A stretch of 45,322 nucleotides of DNA from BRH-c25 sp964619815 (GTDB lineage Bacteria > Bacillota > Clostridia > Lutisporales > Lutisporaceae): NCBI GenBank assembly GCA_964619815.1, contig CAZUGK010000018.1:1-45322 (forward strand), given 5' to 3'. A program made the position numbers and the translations under genes. Below the pieces are notes generated by a model. That model saw nothing but the letters and a program-made list of their open reading frames with translations. It did not search any database and was not told the origin of the DNA. Each line of letters begins with the position of its first letter. The stretch's first letter is position 1. Of this stretch, positions 18,035 to 25,829 are shown piece after piece.

Positions 18035-18063
18035 ATTATAAGAGCGATATGTTATAATGTCAA
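18035..18063 (-). promoter_or_regulatory. consensus sigma-A promoter of the nitrogenase-like operon
   Basis: On the minus strand TTGACA (18058-18063) and TATAAT (18035-18040) are separated by exactly 17 bases, a perfect vegetative promoter. Transcription would start about 10 bases before the SAM-I aptamer. Confidence 0.9.
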
Positions 18064-18145
18064 TAGGAATTATAGGTTTTTGGAAAATAAAATCTTTATA
18101 GAATTAATATCTATCGGGATGGCTTAATAAACAAGCTTGTGAATG

Positions 18146-18174
18146 TTGCGTTTTCTAAATAGAAATTATATAAT
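18146..18174 (+). promoter_or_regulatory. promoter of the omega-amidase-like gene
   Basis: TTGCGT (18146-18151), 17 bases, then TATAAT (18169-18174). It is divergent from the riboswitch promoter, with the two -35 boxes about 80 bases apart. The leader contains a perfect 9-bp hairpin (18207-18228, AGCCTTAAC and its complement) right before the ribosome site; its role is unknown. Confidence 0.65.
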
Positions 18175-18254
18175 CAAAATGCGAAAGCAGTAATATCTCT
18201 AATATGAGCCTTAACGTTTGTTAAGGCTTGACTACTAATCAGGAGGTAAGCCAC

Positions 18255-19082
18255 ATGAGTAAACCAAGGGTTGCACTGATTCAAATGCATGTTGAGGAAG
18301 ATAAGCTGAAAAATATCGCGACTGCTTCTGAGTTTGTAAAAAAAGCGGCAGAGCAAGGTGTAGATATGGCAGTACTTCCTGAAATGTTCAATTGTCCGTA
18401 CAAAACCTCCAATTTCCCGGTATATGCGGAGGAAGAAGGCGGAGAATGCTACAGCCTGCTTTCAAATCTGGCAAAGACATATGGAATTTATCTGGCAGCA
18501 GGGACAATGCCTGAAAAGGATAAGGAGGGAAGGGTATTTAACACCTCTTATATCTTTGACCGAAAGGGCTGCAAGATTGGGAAGCACAGGAAAATGCATC
18601 TGTTTGATATAGCAGTTGAGGGAGGACAGCATTTTAAAGAATCCGAAACCTTAACACCGGGAAATGAAGTAACTGTATTCGATACTGAATTCGGGAAAAT
18701 GGGATTGGCTATCTGCTATGATTTCCGTTTTCCGGAGCTATCAAGACTGATGGTGGATAAAGGTGCAAAAGTATTGATTGTGCCGGCAGCGTTCAACATG
18801 ACGACAGGGCCTGCACACTGGGAGGTAATGTTCAGAAGCAGGGCTATAGATAATCAGGTATATACTATTGGTACAGCTCCTGCAAGAGACGTTAACTCGT
18901 GCTATACTTCTTACGGAAACTCTATTATTGTGTCTCCGTGGGGCGATGTGGTTGTCAGAATGGATGAGAAGGAAGGCTTTTGTATAAGCACACTGGACCT
19001 TGACTATGTTGACAAAGTAAGAAGAGAACTTCCTCTTCTGGCACATAGAAGAAAGGATATTTATAAGTGCCAGAGTGTTTGA
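18255..19082 (+). CDS. carbon-nitrogen hydrolase, Nit2/omega-amidase-like
   Basis: A 275-residue nitrilase-superfamily amidase. The catalytic triad is visible: Glu in VLPEMFNCPY, Lys in HRKMHLFD, and Cys in AICYDFRFPE. The FNCPY and FNMTTGPAHW blocks are those of Nit2/omega-amidase, which hydrolyses alpha-ketoglutaramate and alpha-ketosuccinamate formed by glutamine- or asparagine-linked transamination. Such enzymes take part in the last step of methionine salvage in some bacteria. That fits its position divergent from a SAM-controlled operon, but is inference. ATG at 18255 is about 8 bases from AGGAGG. Confidence 0.85.
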   Translation: MSKPRVALIQMHVEEDKLKNIATASEFVKKAAEQGVDMAVLPEMFNCPYKTSNFPVYAEEEGGECYSLLSNLAKTYGIYLAAGTMPEKDKEGRVFNTSYIFDRKGCKIGKHRKMHLFDIAVEGGQHFKESETLTPGNEVTVFDTEFGKMGLAICYDFRFPELSRLMVDKGAKVLIVPAAFNMTTGPAHWEVMFRSRAIDNQVYTIGTAPARDVNSCYTSYGNSIIVSPWGDVVVRMDEKEGFCISTLDLDYVDKVRRELPLLAHRRKDIYKCQSV

Positions 19083-19135
19083 TCTCCTGAGAAAAGGGGC
19101 ATATATCAAGTATGCAAATAGAACTCATCAATTAA

Positions 19136-19144
19136 TGGTATAAT
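19136..19144 (+). promoter_or_regulatory. extended -10 element
   Basis: TGGTATAAT fits an extended -10 promoter about 45 bases before the DedA-PAP2 gene. No convincing -35 is seen. Confidence 0.4.
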
Positions 19145-19189
19145 ATGATTTAGAAGGTTAAAGTCTGGCTGACACATGAGGAGATAAAA

Positions 19190-20476
19190 GTGAGTTTTCT
19201 AACAGAATTATTCAATCATTATGGATATATAGTTTTATTTGTTGCATTGGCTCTTGAGCTTATAGCTTTTCCCACACCAGGAGAAACCTTGATGACATAT
19301 TGCGGATTTCTTGTCTTTCAAGGCAGGTTGAACTGGGCAATAAGTATTATAGTAGCGTCTCTGGGCGTTATTTCCGGCATAACGGTTTCATATTTTATTG
19401 GACATACTTTAGGTACTTCTTTTGTAAAAAAGTATGGTCCATATATTCATTTGGGACCTGATAAATTGGATAAGACATCAAAATGGTTTGAAAGGTATGG
19501 AAATGGTTTATTAGTTACAGCTCTCTTTATTCCGGGAATCAGGCATATCACCGGATATTTTTCCGGCATTAACAAGATGCCATTTAAAAGGTTTGCTTTG
19601 AACGCTTACCTTGGAGCTTTTATATGGACAGGTACTTTTATATCTTTAGGGAGAATCTTAGGTGAAAATTGGGAAAGGTTTCACGGAGCAATAAAAAAAT
19701 ATCTGATTATTTTCGGTATAATTCTCGCATTAGGCTTAATATGTATTTATCTTTATAAGTATTATAAGGCTTATATTGCAGAGTTCATAATTAAATCCCT
19801 GGAGAAGTCAATCAATATATTTCATTCTCTTGGGAAAATAAAAGCGGCGGTAGTTGTAATTTGTGCAATTTTTATCGGGCTGTTTATCGTAATGGTTGGG
19901 CTGATTCAGGATCTTTTGGCAAATGAATTCAGTCAATTTGATATCATAGTTACTTATTTAGTGGGCGCGGTCTTTCCGGAAAATTGGTTATCGTTTATGA
20001 GATTTTTTAAGCTTGCAACTGCCCCATCAGCATTGGCTATTTTGATACTATCAATACTCGCATGGATTATGTACAAAGGCAGGAACCGGTTACTTGAAAC
20101 GGGTTTCTTTATTATTACGGTTTTGGGCGGTGTACTGTCGGAGGCAGCATTAAGGTTAATATTCCATCGTTTGGGCCCATCAGGGTTGTCCCTGACAGCA
20201 AACATTAAATATACATTTCCAAGCGAACAAGCATTTTTGACGGTAGTTGCATATGGATTTGCTTCGTTTATGGTGCTGCGCCATGCAAGGAAAAGGCGGC
20301 TTGGGACTATATTGGCTTTACTCACCTTGGTAATTTGTATTGCTGTCGGCTTAAGTGGCATATTCTTTCGTGTTCAGTATCCAAGCGATGTTGCAGCAGG
20401 GTATGTCTTTGGGGGAGTATGGTTAAGTTTAAATATTGTACTTCTGGAAATTTTCCGCGTTTTGCCGGAAATTTAG
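19190..20476 (+). CDS. DedA-family protein fused to a degenerate PAP2 domain
   Basis: A 428-residue polytopic membrane protein. Residues 1-190 are a DedA/SNARE-associated domain (ELIAFPTPGETLM, FIPGIRHITGYFSGI). DedA proteins include flippases that recycle undecaprenyl phosphate or phosphatidylethanolamine. Residues about 215-425 resemble PAP2 phosphatases, but the two catalytic histidines are gone: PSGH reads PSEQ (344-347), and the SRxxxxxH motif reads FRVQYPSD (393-400) with Gln in place of His. The PAP2 half is therefore probably not a phosphatase. GTG start with GAGGAG upstream. A 20-bp perfect palindrome terminates the unit. Confidence 0.85.
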   Translation: MSFLTELFNHYGYIVLFVALALELIAFPTPGETLMTYCGFLVFQGRLNWAISIIVASLGVISGITVSYFIGHTLGTSFVKKYGPYIHLGPDKLDKTSKWFERYGNGLLVTALFIPGIRHITGYFSGINKMPFKRFALNAYLGAFIWTGTFISLGRILGENWERFHGAIKKYLIIFGIILALGLICIYLYKYYKAYIAEFIIKSLEKSINIFHSLGKIKAAVVVICAIFIGLFIVMVGLIQDLLANEFSQFDIIVTYLVGAVFPENWLSFMRFFKLATAPSALAILILSILAWIMYKGRNRLLETGFFIITVLGGVLSEAALRLIFHRLGPSGLSLTANIKYTFPSEQAFLTVVAYGFASFMVLRHARKRRLGTILALLTLVICIAVGLSGIFFRVQYPSDVAAGYVFGGVWLSLNIVLLEIFRVLPEI

Positions 20477-20520
20477 AGGCAGTAGTCAGATCCAAACTGA
20501 AAACAATAAGTAATATAAGT

Positions 20521-20568
20521 AAAAAATCAAAGCTGTAAATTATTATTGATTTACAGCTTTGATTTTTT
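20521..20568. terminator. strong bidirectional terminator
   Basis: A perfect 20-bp inverted repeat (20521-20540 with 20549-20568) around an 8-base loop. One side starts with six A and the other ends with six T, so it can stop transcription in both directions. It separates the DedA-PAP2 gene from the ECF-type promoter just downstream. Confidence 0.85.
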
Positions 20569-20569
20569 A

Positions 20570-20596
20570 CCAACCTTTTATATTCCCTTGCGTGTA
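20570..20596 (+). promoter_or_regulatory. ECF-sigma-type promoter before dedA
   Basis: CAACC at 20571-20575 and CGTGTAAT at 20591-20598 are 15 bases apart. The same pair with the same spacing recurs at 22722-22750 before the ECF sigma gene. The -35 AAC and -10 CGT are typical of ECF sigma promoters. Confidence 0.6.
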
Positions 20597-20629
20597 ATAA
20601 ACGTTATGGTAACAAAGGAGATGATAAAG

Positions 20630-21253
20630 TTGCAGGAATTGATCATACAAATGATGAATCAGTTTGGATACATTGGAATATTATTGATGATTGCGGTTGA
20701 GAATATTTTTCCGCCGATTCCATCAGAAATTATCCTGACGTTCGGGGGCTTTATGACGACCTACAGTCATCTGAATATATGGGGAGTCATCGCGGCGGCA
20801 ACTATTGGCTCTGTATCAGGTGCAATTGTGCTTTATGAAATTGGAAGAATTTTCACGCCTGAGCGTTTGGAACACTGGCTGGATGGCAGGTGGGGGCGCA
20901 TCCTGCATCTCAAAAAAGGAGATGTAACCAGAGCCTGCGGCTGGTTCAGACGTCGCGGAACATCAGCTGTATTTGTCTGCCGCTGCGTTCCGATTGTGCG
21001 GAGCCTGATTTCCATTCCGGCAGGCATGGCAAAAATGAGAATGGGGCAGTTTCTGCTGTTGACTGCTGCAGGTTCTCTCATTTGGAACGCAGTGCTGGTA
21101 TACTTAGGCTTTGCTGCAGGAGAGTCGTGGGGAATTATTATTAAATACATGGATACCTATTCCATAATTACGGTAGTGGTTTTGAGCGTAATTACACTGA
21201 TATCAGGTGCAGTTTTCTTTAATAAGAGATTCAGAAATAAAAAAGGTGCATAG
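20630..21253 (+). CDS. DedA family membrane protein
   Basis: A 207-residue DedA/SNARE-associated protein with about five membrane segments. The conserved ENIFPPIPSEIIL motif lies near the N-terminus and the RCVPIVRSLISIPAGMAKM block follows the middle. The family includes UptA-like undecaprenyl-phosphate flippases. The TTG at 20630 is preferred because AAGGAG lies 9 bases upstream and the protein then starts like its relatives; an ATG at 20606 has no ribosome site and lies close to the predicted transcription start. The flippase gene follows 32 bases later. Confidence 0.85.
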   Translation: MQELIIQMMNQFGYIGILLMIAVENIFPPIPSEIILTFGGFMTTYSHLNIWGVIAAATIGSVSGAIVLYEIGRIFTPERLEHWLDGRWGRILHLKKGDVTRACGWFRRRGTSAVFVCRCVPIVRSLISIPAGMAKMRMGQFLLLTAAGSLIWNAVLVYLGFAAGESWGIIIKYMDTYSIITVVVLSVITLISGAVFFNKRFRNKKGA

Positions 21254-21285
21254 CTGATTATTAAGCTATAAGGAGAATGGCAAAA

Positions 21286-22671
21286 GTGGACAAATATAAA
21301 AAATTGCTTTCAAATACAATTATATTCGGAATCAGTACTTTCAGTTCAAAGGTATTGGTATTTCTTCTTTTACCATTATATACCCGAATATTGACCAATG
21401 CTGACTATGGCGTGGTTGATCTTATAGTTCAGACATCTAATTTGCTAATCCCTATTGTAACTGTCGGCATTACAAACGGAGTCATTCGATTCGGACTTGA
21501 CAAGAGCATTAATAGAAATGATGTTTTTTCAACCGGATTAATTACCATCTTTTGTGGTTTCGGAATATTTTTATTATTTGAGCCTTTATTAGCAAAAGTG
21601 CAGTATATTTCAGGATACACATTTATTATTTATAGTTTCGTTTTTATGTCATCCCTTCGTTCGTTGTGTACGCAATTCGTCAGAGCCAAGCAAATGGTAC
21701 GGCTTTTCGCATTCGATGGTGTGCTCAGTACAATAACGACAATCGCCTTTACCGTTTTATTTCTTGTCGTACTTAAACTGGGGATTAACGGTTATATTCT
21801 CGCAATAATTGTGTCTGATTTTTTATCAGTAGTGTTTTTATTCTGCGCCGCAAGACTGCATAAGCATATTAAATTCAGAATTGAGGACAAGTCAACCCCA
21901 ATGGATATGCTAAAGTATTCCATACCGCTTATCCCTACTATGATATTTTGGTGGATTACAAATGTGTCGGATCGCTATATTGTTACATATATGCTTGGTG
22001 CGCAGGCCAATGGTCTGTATGCAATATCTTATAAAATACCAACCGTTATAATTCTTGTATCAAGTATTTTTACAGAAGCATGGAAATTGTCAATAGTCAC
22101 AGATGACAAAGCGGATCAAAGGGAACGGTTTTTTACAAATGTGTTTAAATCATATTCTTCAATTATGTTTATTTCTGCATCAGGCTTAATTTCCTTGGTA
22201 AAAGCAATTACGAAGGTATTAGTCTCAAATTCATTCTATGCGTCCTGGCGGTATGTCCCGTTTTTGATTTTGGCAACAACATTTTCATGCTTGGTAACGT
22301 TTGTGGGCAGTATTTATATGGTGGAAAAAAAGAGCGGCTTAACACTTGCTACAACATTTGCAGGAGCACTTATAAATGTGATATTGAACTTCCTGCTTAT
22401 ACCAAGGTTTGGTGTAAATGGTGCTGCCTTTGCAACATTTATCAGCTATGCTGCGGTGTTTATAATAAGAGCAGCCAATACAAGACAATATATAAAAATC
22501 AAATGGAACAGCATAAAATTGTTTATAAATACACTGATTCTTTTGGCGCAAAGCTTTGTGATGATTTCTGAAGTATCACATTGGATTGTCTATGAAATGA
22601 CCTTTTTAATGATAATGGTGTTTATTAATGCAAAGGATGTGTTAATTAACGTCAAAAAATTATTTGCATGA
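21286..22671 (+). CDS. polysaccharide/lipid-II-type flippase (MOP superfamily)
   Basis: A 461-residue integral membrane protein with 12-14 hydrophobic segments, of the Wzx/polysaccharide-biosynthesis (MVF/MOP) type. The N-terminal LLSNTIIFGISTFSSKVLVFLLLPLYTRIL and the conserved middle PLIPTMIFWWITNVSDRYIV segment are typical. These transporters flip undecaprenyl-linked sugars across the membrane. Its neighbours, DedA and PAP2 proteins, handle the same carrier lipid. GTG at 21286 sits 10 bases from GGAG; the ATG at 21277 is too close to it. It probably forms a transcription unit with dedA. Confidence 0.85.
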   Translation: MDKYKKLLSNTIIFGISTFSSKVLVFLLLPLYTRILTNADYGVVDLIVQTSNLLIPIVTVGITNGVIRFGLDKSINRNDVFSTGLITIFCGFGIFLLFEPLLAKVQYISGYTFIIYSFVFMSSLRSLCTQFVRAKQMVRLFAFDGVLSTITTIAFTVLFLVVLKLGINGYILAIIVSDFLSVVFLFCAARLHKHIKFRIEDKSTPMDMLKYSIPLIPTMIFWWITNVSDRYIVTYMLGAQANGLYAISYKIPTVIILVSSIFTEAWKLSIVTDDKADQRERFFTNVFKSYSSIMFISASGLISLVKAITKVLVSNSFYASWRYVPFLILATTFSCLVTFVGSIYMVEKKSGLTLATTFAGALINVILNFLLIPRFGVNGAAFATFISYAAVFIIRAANTRQYIKIKWNSIKLFINTLILLAQSFVMISEVSHWIVYEMTFLMIMVFINAKDVLINVKKLFA

Positions 22672-22721
22672 CACGTTTATTTTTAACAGTTAGATATGAT
22701 GTGATAAAATTAAATTTAATA

Positions 22722-22748
22722 TCAACCTTTTTGAGCATTGTGCGTGTA
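22722..22748 (+). promoter_or_regulatory. ECF-sigma-type promoter before the sigma gene
   Basis: CAACC at 22723-22727, 15 bases, then CGTGTAAT at 22743-22750, identical in layout to the site at 20570-20596. It lies about 30 bases before the sigma start, which suggests autoregulation. Confidence 0.6.
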
Positions 22749-22777
22749 ATTTATTGTAAGAGAGAAGAGGTGAGGCT

Positions 22778-23323
22778 TTGAATGATATAAAGCTGATATT
22801 AGCCTGTCAAAATGGAAATAAGCAAGCTTTTAACGAGCTTATTGCACTGTACTATCCCTACGTTTCAAAGTTTCTCTTAAAGCTTACTGCAAATGACGCT
22901 ATCAGTGAGGACCTGATACAGGACACTTTTGTAAAACTCATTCGCAGCATAGACAGCTTTGATGTCCATGGAAAAGCAGCCTTCGCAACTTACCTTATGA
23001 CAATCGCGAAGAATTGCTATATAGATTATCTGCGTAAGAATAAAAATATAATGGTGAACATTGATGAACAGGAGATAGCTGACACATCGACGCTTGAGAA
23101 TAAAGTGCTGAATCACCTTGAAGCATCAGAACTGTTAAAGGCGGTTGATGCCTTGCCATGGGAGCAGGCACAGGCAATAAAGCTAAAATATTTGGAACAG
23201 CTGACTTTACAAGAAATTGCAGAAAAATTTAATACAAAGCCAAAAACAATTAAGAGCCGGATACATGACGGAATGGTAAAGCTGCGTAAGGGTTTGGGAA
23301 AGGGAGGAAATGAGAATGGATAA
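22778..23323 (+). CDS. ECF-family RNA polymerase sigma factor
   Basis: A 181-residue sigma-70 family protein of the ECF type. Region 2 spans about residues 24-93 (ISEDLIQDTFVKLIRSI, FATYLMTIAKNCYIDYLRK). Region 4 covers about 125-175 (LPWEQAQAIKLKYLEQLTLQEIAEKFN and TIKSRIHDGMVKLRK, the helix-turn-helix for the -35 box). Regions 1 and 3 are absent, as expected. The TTG start has AGAGG 7 bases upstream. It leads a tightly overlapping gene set through 27122. No classical zinc-containing anti-sigma is next to it; the small membrane proteins that follow are candidates. Confidence 0.92.
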   Translation: MNDIKLILACQNGNKQAFNELIALYYPYVSKFLLKLTANDAISEDLIQDTFVKLIRSIDSFDVHGKAAFATYLMTIAKNCYIDYLRKNKNIMVNIDEQEIADTSTLENKVLNHLEASELLKAVDALPWEQAQAIKLKYLEQLTLQEIAEKFNTKPKTIKSRIHDGMVKLRKGLGKGGNENG

Positions 23324-23585
23324 AGAATCAGATAAACTGCTGCTTATTCTTGAAGTCGAAATTGAAAAAAAGTGCTTCGAAATAAAAAGGAAAAAGGCTG
23401 AGCAAAGGCTTACGAAATTATTTGTTCTGATGTGTATCTTGTTTTTGACAGTTCCCGTATTAATGGTCTTTGCAGGGGTGAATCTGCTGTCAATGTGCAT
23501 TCCCGTCGTGTTGTTTTTAGTATTTGCAGTGTTCGCACTTTCTCCAATCATATTAAATAATAATTTAGGAGGTGCTGAAAGATGA
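23316..23585 (+). CDS. small two-helix membrane protein, possible anti-sigma partner
   Basis: An 89-residue protein. A charged N-terminal region of about 35 residues (rich in Glu and Lys) leads to two close membrane helices (about 35-54 and 57-77) and a short tail. It overlaps the sigma gene by 8 bases and the next gene by 4. I do not recognise a family. The cytoplasmic charged head plus membrane anchor and the position right after an ECF sigma gene make it a candidate anti-sigma factor. ATG at 23316 is 8 bases from GGAGG; the ATG at 23310 is too close to it. Confidence 0.65.
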   Translation: MDKESDKLLLILEVEIEKKCFEIKRKKAEQRLTKLFVLMCILFLTVPVLMVFAGVNLLSMCIPVVLFLVFAVFALSPIILNNNLGGAER

Positions 23586-24529
23586 ATAGTTTTAATAAGA
23601 TAATAGAGAAGCTGAACTTTAAAAGGATAATCGTACTGTATGTGATTTTTGCCGTCATAGCAGGGATATTGTCTGCAGTACTTTTGGGTTATACGTTTAA
23701 AGATAAATTGCTGTTTGCCTATAACTACAATAAAGTCAGTGAAAAAATTGAGGACGGCAAGCTTGGCGTTGACGCTGTTAAGTCAGACATTACGGCCCTT
23801 GCCAATCAATCGGCAGATGTTTACGACATCTTAATTCTTGATAAAAACAATAAGGTTACATTTTCAGCCAAGAACTCAGAGTTTGCCGGCGGAGGTGAGT
23901 TTACTTTAGAGCGTGGCAAAGATGAAGAAAACCGTTATTTAACTTATTCGCAAAATCCGGATGTGACCTTTAAGCTGGTGAAAAATGATGAGCTGATGTT
24001 GTCTACGGTGCTTCTTGACAATGAAAGAGAAATCGAAAACAACCATGATGACAACACTTTTTTTGAAGACAATTTTAATTCCAAAAAAATCTATCTGTTA
24101 AGCTATACAGCTAATAAAGCCGCAGGAGATAAAATTTACTTTATCAGTGATGTGCATCCTGTACCTAAGGGTTCACTATACATTGAAATTGTCGGAGCGG
24201 TTGCTACCTTATTCTTTATGCTGTATTGGGTGCTCGTTGCTCTTTGGGTATATCAGAATGCGAAAAAATCAAAAATAAATGCAGTGCTGTGGGGCATTAT
24301 CACGCTATTTACAAATCTTGCAGGATTGTTTATTTACCTCATTTATAAGCAGAACAACCAAACCTGTTTTAAATGCGGAGCAGTACAAAACAAGGGAAAT
24401 ATATATTGCACCTATTGCGGTACAAAGCTTAGCAAGACCTGCAAAAAATGCAGCGCAATCATAAGTGAGGAAGACAGTTTTTGTAATCACTGCGGAAGCA
24501 GAATATGCAATGATGAAAAGGATGAGTAA
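23582..24529 (+). CDS. membrane protein with extracytoplasmic domain and double zinc ribbon
   Basis: A 315-residue protein. TM1 (about 15-37) is followed by an extracytoplasmic domain of unknown fold (38-200), then two membrane helices (about 203-225 and 235-257) of the PLDc_N-like WVYQNAKKSKxNAxxWGxxTLFTNLxG type. Two C-terminal zinc ribbons follow (CFKCG...CTYCG and CKKC...CNHCG, about 264-310), on the cytoplasmic side. The layout suits sensing outside and protein contact inside, for example as part of the sigma control circuit. Function is unknown. The start overlaps the previous stop (ATGA), with GGAGG 9 bases upstream. Confidence 0.7.
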   Translation: MNSFNKIIEKLNFKRIIVLYVIFAVIAGILSAVLLGYTFKDKLLFAYNYNKVSEKIEDGKLGVDAVKSDITALANQSADVYDILILDKNNKVTFSAKNSEFAGGGEFTLERGKDEENRYLTYSQNPDVTFKLVKNDELMLSTVLLDNEREIENNHDDNTFFEDNFNSKKIYLLSYTANKAAGDKIYFISDVHPVPKGSLYIEIVGAVATLFFMLYWVLVALWVYQNAKKSKINAVLWGIITLFTNLAGLFIYLIYKQNNQTCFKCGAVQNKGNIYCTYCGTKLSKTCKKCSAIISEEDSFCNHCGSRICNDEKDE

Positions 24530-24531
24530 CC

Positions 24532-25074
24532 GTGGAATTCATACAAAATATTGACAATGCTGTACTGGAGTTCATTAGAATTCACATGAGCTCAGGGATT
24601 TTGGATAGTACAATGCCATTCATCACAAAGCTTGGAAGTGGTGCTTTTATCTGGATTGTTGCGGCCTTTGTTTTTTTGGCAAGCAAGAAATATCGGATGG
24701 ACGGATTGCTGCTGATTGTTTCATTGCTGCTCTGCGGCCTGATAGGTAATATTATTCTAAAACCGTTGATTGCAAGAATCAGGCCTTTCGATGTGAATAC
24801 GGCGATTCAGTTATTAATTGCAAAACCGACTGATTTTTCATTTCCTTCAGGACATACTATGACCTCTTTTGCGGCTGCCACTGCAATATTTAATGCGAAT
24901 AGCAGCATGGGCATTGCGGCATTTATACTTGCAGCATTGATTGCATTTTCAAGGCTCTATTTATATGTGCATTATCCGTCTGACATCATTGGTGGAATGC
25001 TTATAGGAGTATTAATTAGTATCACAACCATTCATATTTTTAATTTAAAAATGAAAGAAGAGAAAAGCTTATGA
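24532..25074 (+). CDS. PAP2 family phosphatase (undecaprenyl-pyrophosphatase type)
   Basis: A 180-residue membrane phosphatase with about five helices and a complete PAP2 signature: KPLIARIRPF, FPSGHTMTSFAAA, and FSRLYLYVHYPSD. Both catalytic histidines are present, unlike the DedA-PAP2 fusion upstream. Family members of this size, such as BcrC, remove phosphate from undecaprenyl pyrophosphate outside the membrane and confer bacitracin tolerance. GTG start 2 bases after the previous stop, and a 4-base overlap with the ABC ATPase gene, so it is in the same operon. Confidence 0.88.
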   Translation: MEFIQNIDNAVLEFIRIHMSSGILDSTMPFITKLGSGAFIWIVAAFVFLASKKYRMDGLLLIVSLLLCGLIGNIILKPLIARIRPFDVNTAIQLLIAKPTDFSFPSGHTMTSFAAATAIFNANSSMGIAAFILAALIAFSRLYLYVHYPSDIIGGMLIGVLISITTIHIFNLKMKEEKSL

Positions 25075-25829
25075 TAAAAACAACGTCACTAAAAATGACT
25101 TATCCAAACGGCTTTACTGCGGTAAATGGTATAGATTTGAATGTAAATAAGGGTGATATTTTCGGCTTTTTAGGTCCGAATGGAGCCGGGAAAACAACAA
25201 CAATTCGTATGCTGACAGGGCTCTTAAAGCCGACAAGCGGCAGTGTTACTATATCCGGCATTGATGTAGCAAAATTTCCGAATGAGGTAAAAAAGCGAGC
25301 AGGAGTGCTCCCGGAATCTCATGGCTTTTACAACTCAATGACAAGTGTGGAATATCTGACTTATTTTGCGGACCTCTACGGAATGGACAAAAAGCAGACT
25401 AAAGCACATATTAGTGAGCTGTTAGGGAAAGTCGGTTTACAGGATAAAAAGGATGTACTGATCGGTCATTATTCAAGGGGTATGAAACAGCGTTTGGGGC
25501 TTGCAAAAGTGCTGATCAATAATCCGGAGGTTATCTTTTTGGACGAGCCGACACTTGGTCTTGATCCTATTGGGCAAAAGGATATTCACAATTTGATTAT
25601 AGAAATCAACAAGCAGATGAACGTAACAGTCTTTATCACCTCTCATCTGCTCAAAGACATTGAGGTGCTTTGCAACAAGGTTTGCATTGTGAAAAGGGGC
25701 ATATTGATTGAGCAAGGAGAAATTGCAGACCTAAAGGCAAAGTATGCTGCGGAGCTTCAAAAAGAGGATATAACCATGGAAGATATATTCTTTACACTCA
25801 CAGAGGAAAAAGGCGGTGACGACAAATGA
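25071..25829 (+). CDS. ABC-2 type transporter ATP-binding protein
   Basis: A 252-residue ABC ATPase: Walker A GPNGAGKTTT (about residues 36-45), Q-loop LPESHGFYNSMT, signature YSRGMKQRLGLAKV, Walker B VIFLDEPTLGLDP, H-loop ITSHLL. This is the ABC-A/CcmA-like group that works with ABC-2 permeases in drug, lipid or antimicrobial-peptide export. The permease overlaps its end by 4 bases. With the ECF sigma and PAP2 genes it looks like part of an envelope-stress operon. Confidence 0.9.
   Translation: MIKTTSLKMTYPNGFTAVNGIDLNVNKGDIFGFLGPNGAGKTTTIRMLTGLLKPTSGSVTISGIDVAKFPNEVKKRAGVLPESHGFYNSMTSVEYLTYFADLYGMDKKQTKAHISELLGKVGLQDKKDVLIGHYSRGMKQRLGLAKVLINNPEVIFLDEPTLGLDPIGQKDIHNLIIEINKQMNVTVFITSHLLKDIEVLCNKVCIVKRGILIEQGEIADLKAKYAAELQKEDITMEDIFFTLTEEKGGDDK

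Noticed and set aside
18207..18228. T-box or terminator before the omega-amidase gene
   Set aside because: Only a simple 9-bp hairpin without a T-run; no T-box specifier or TGGNACC-type sequence was found.
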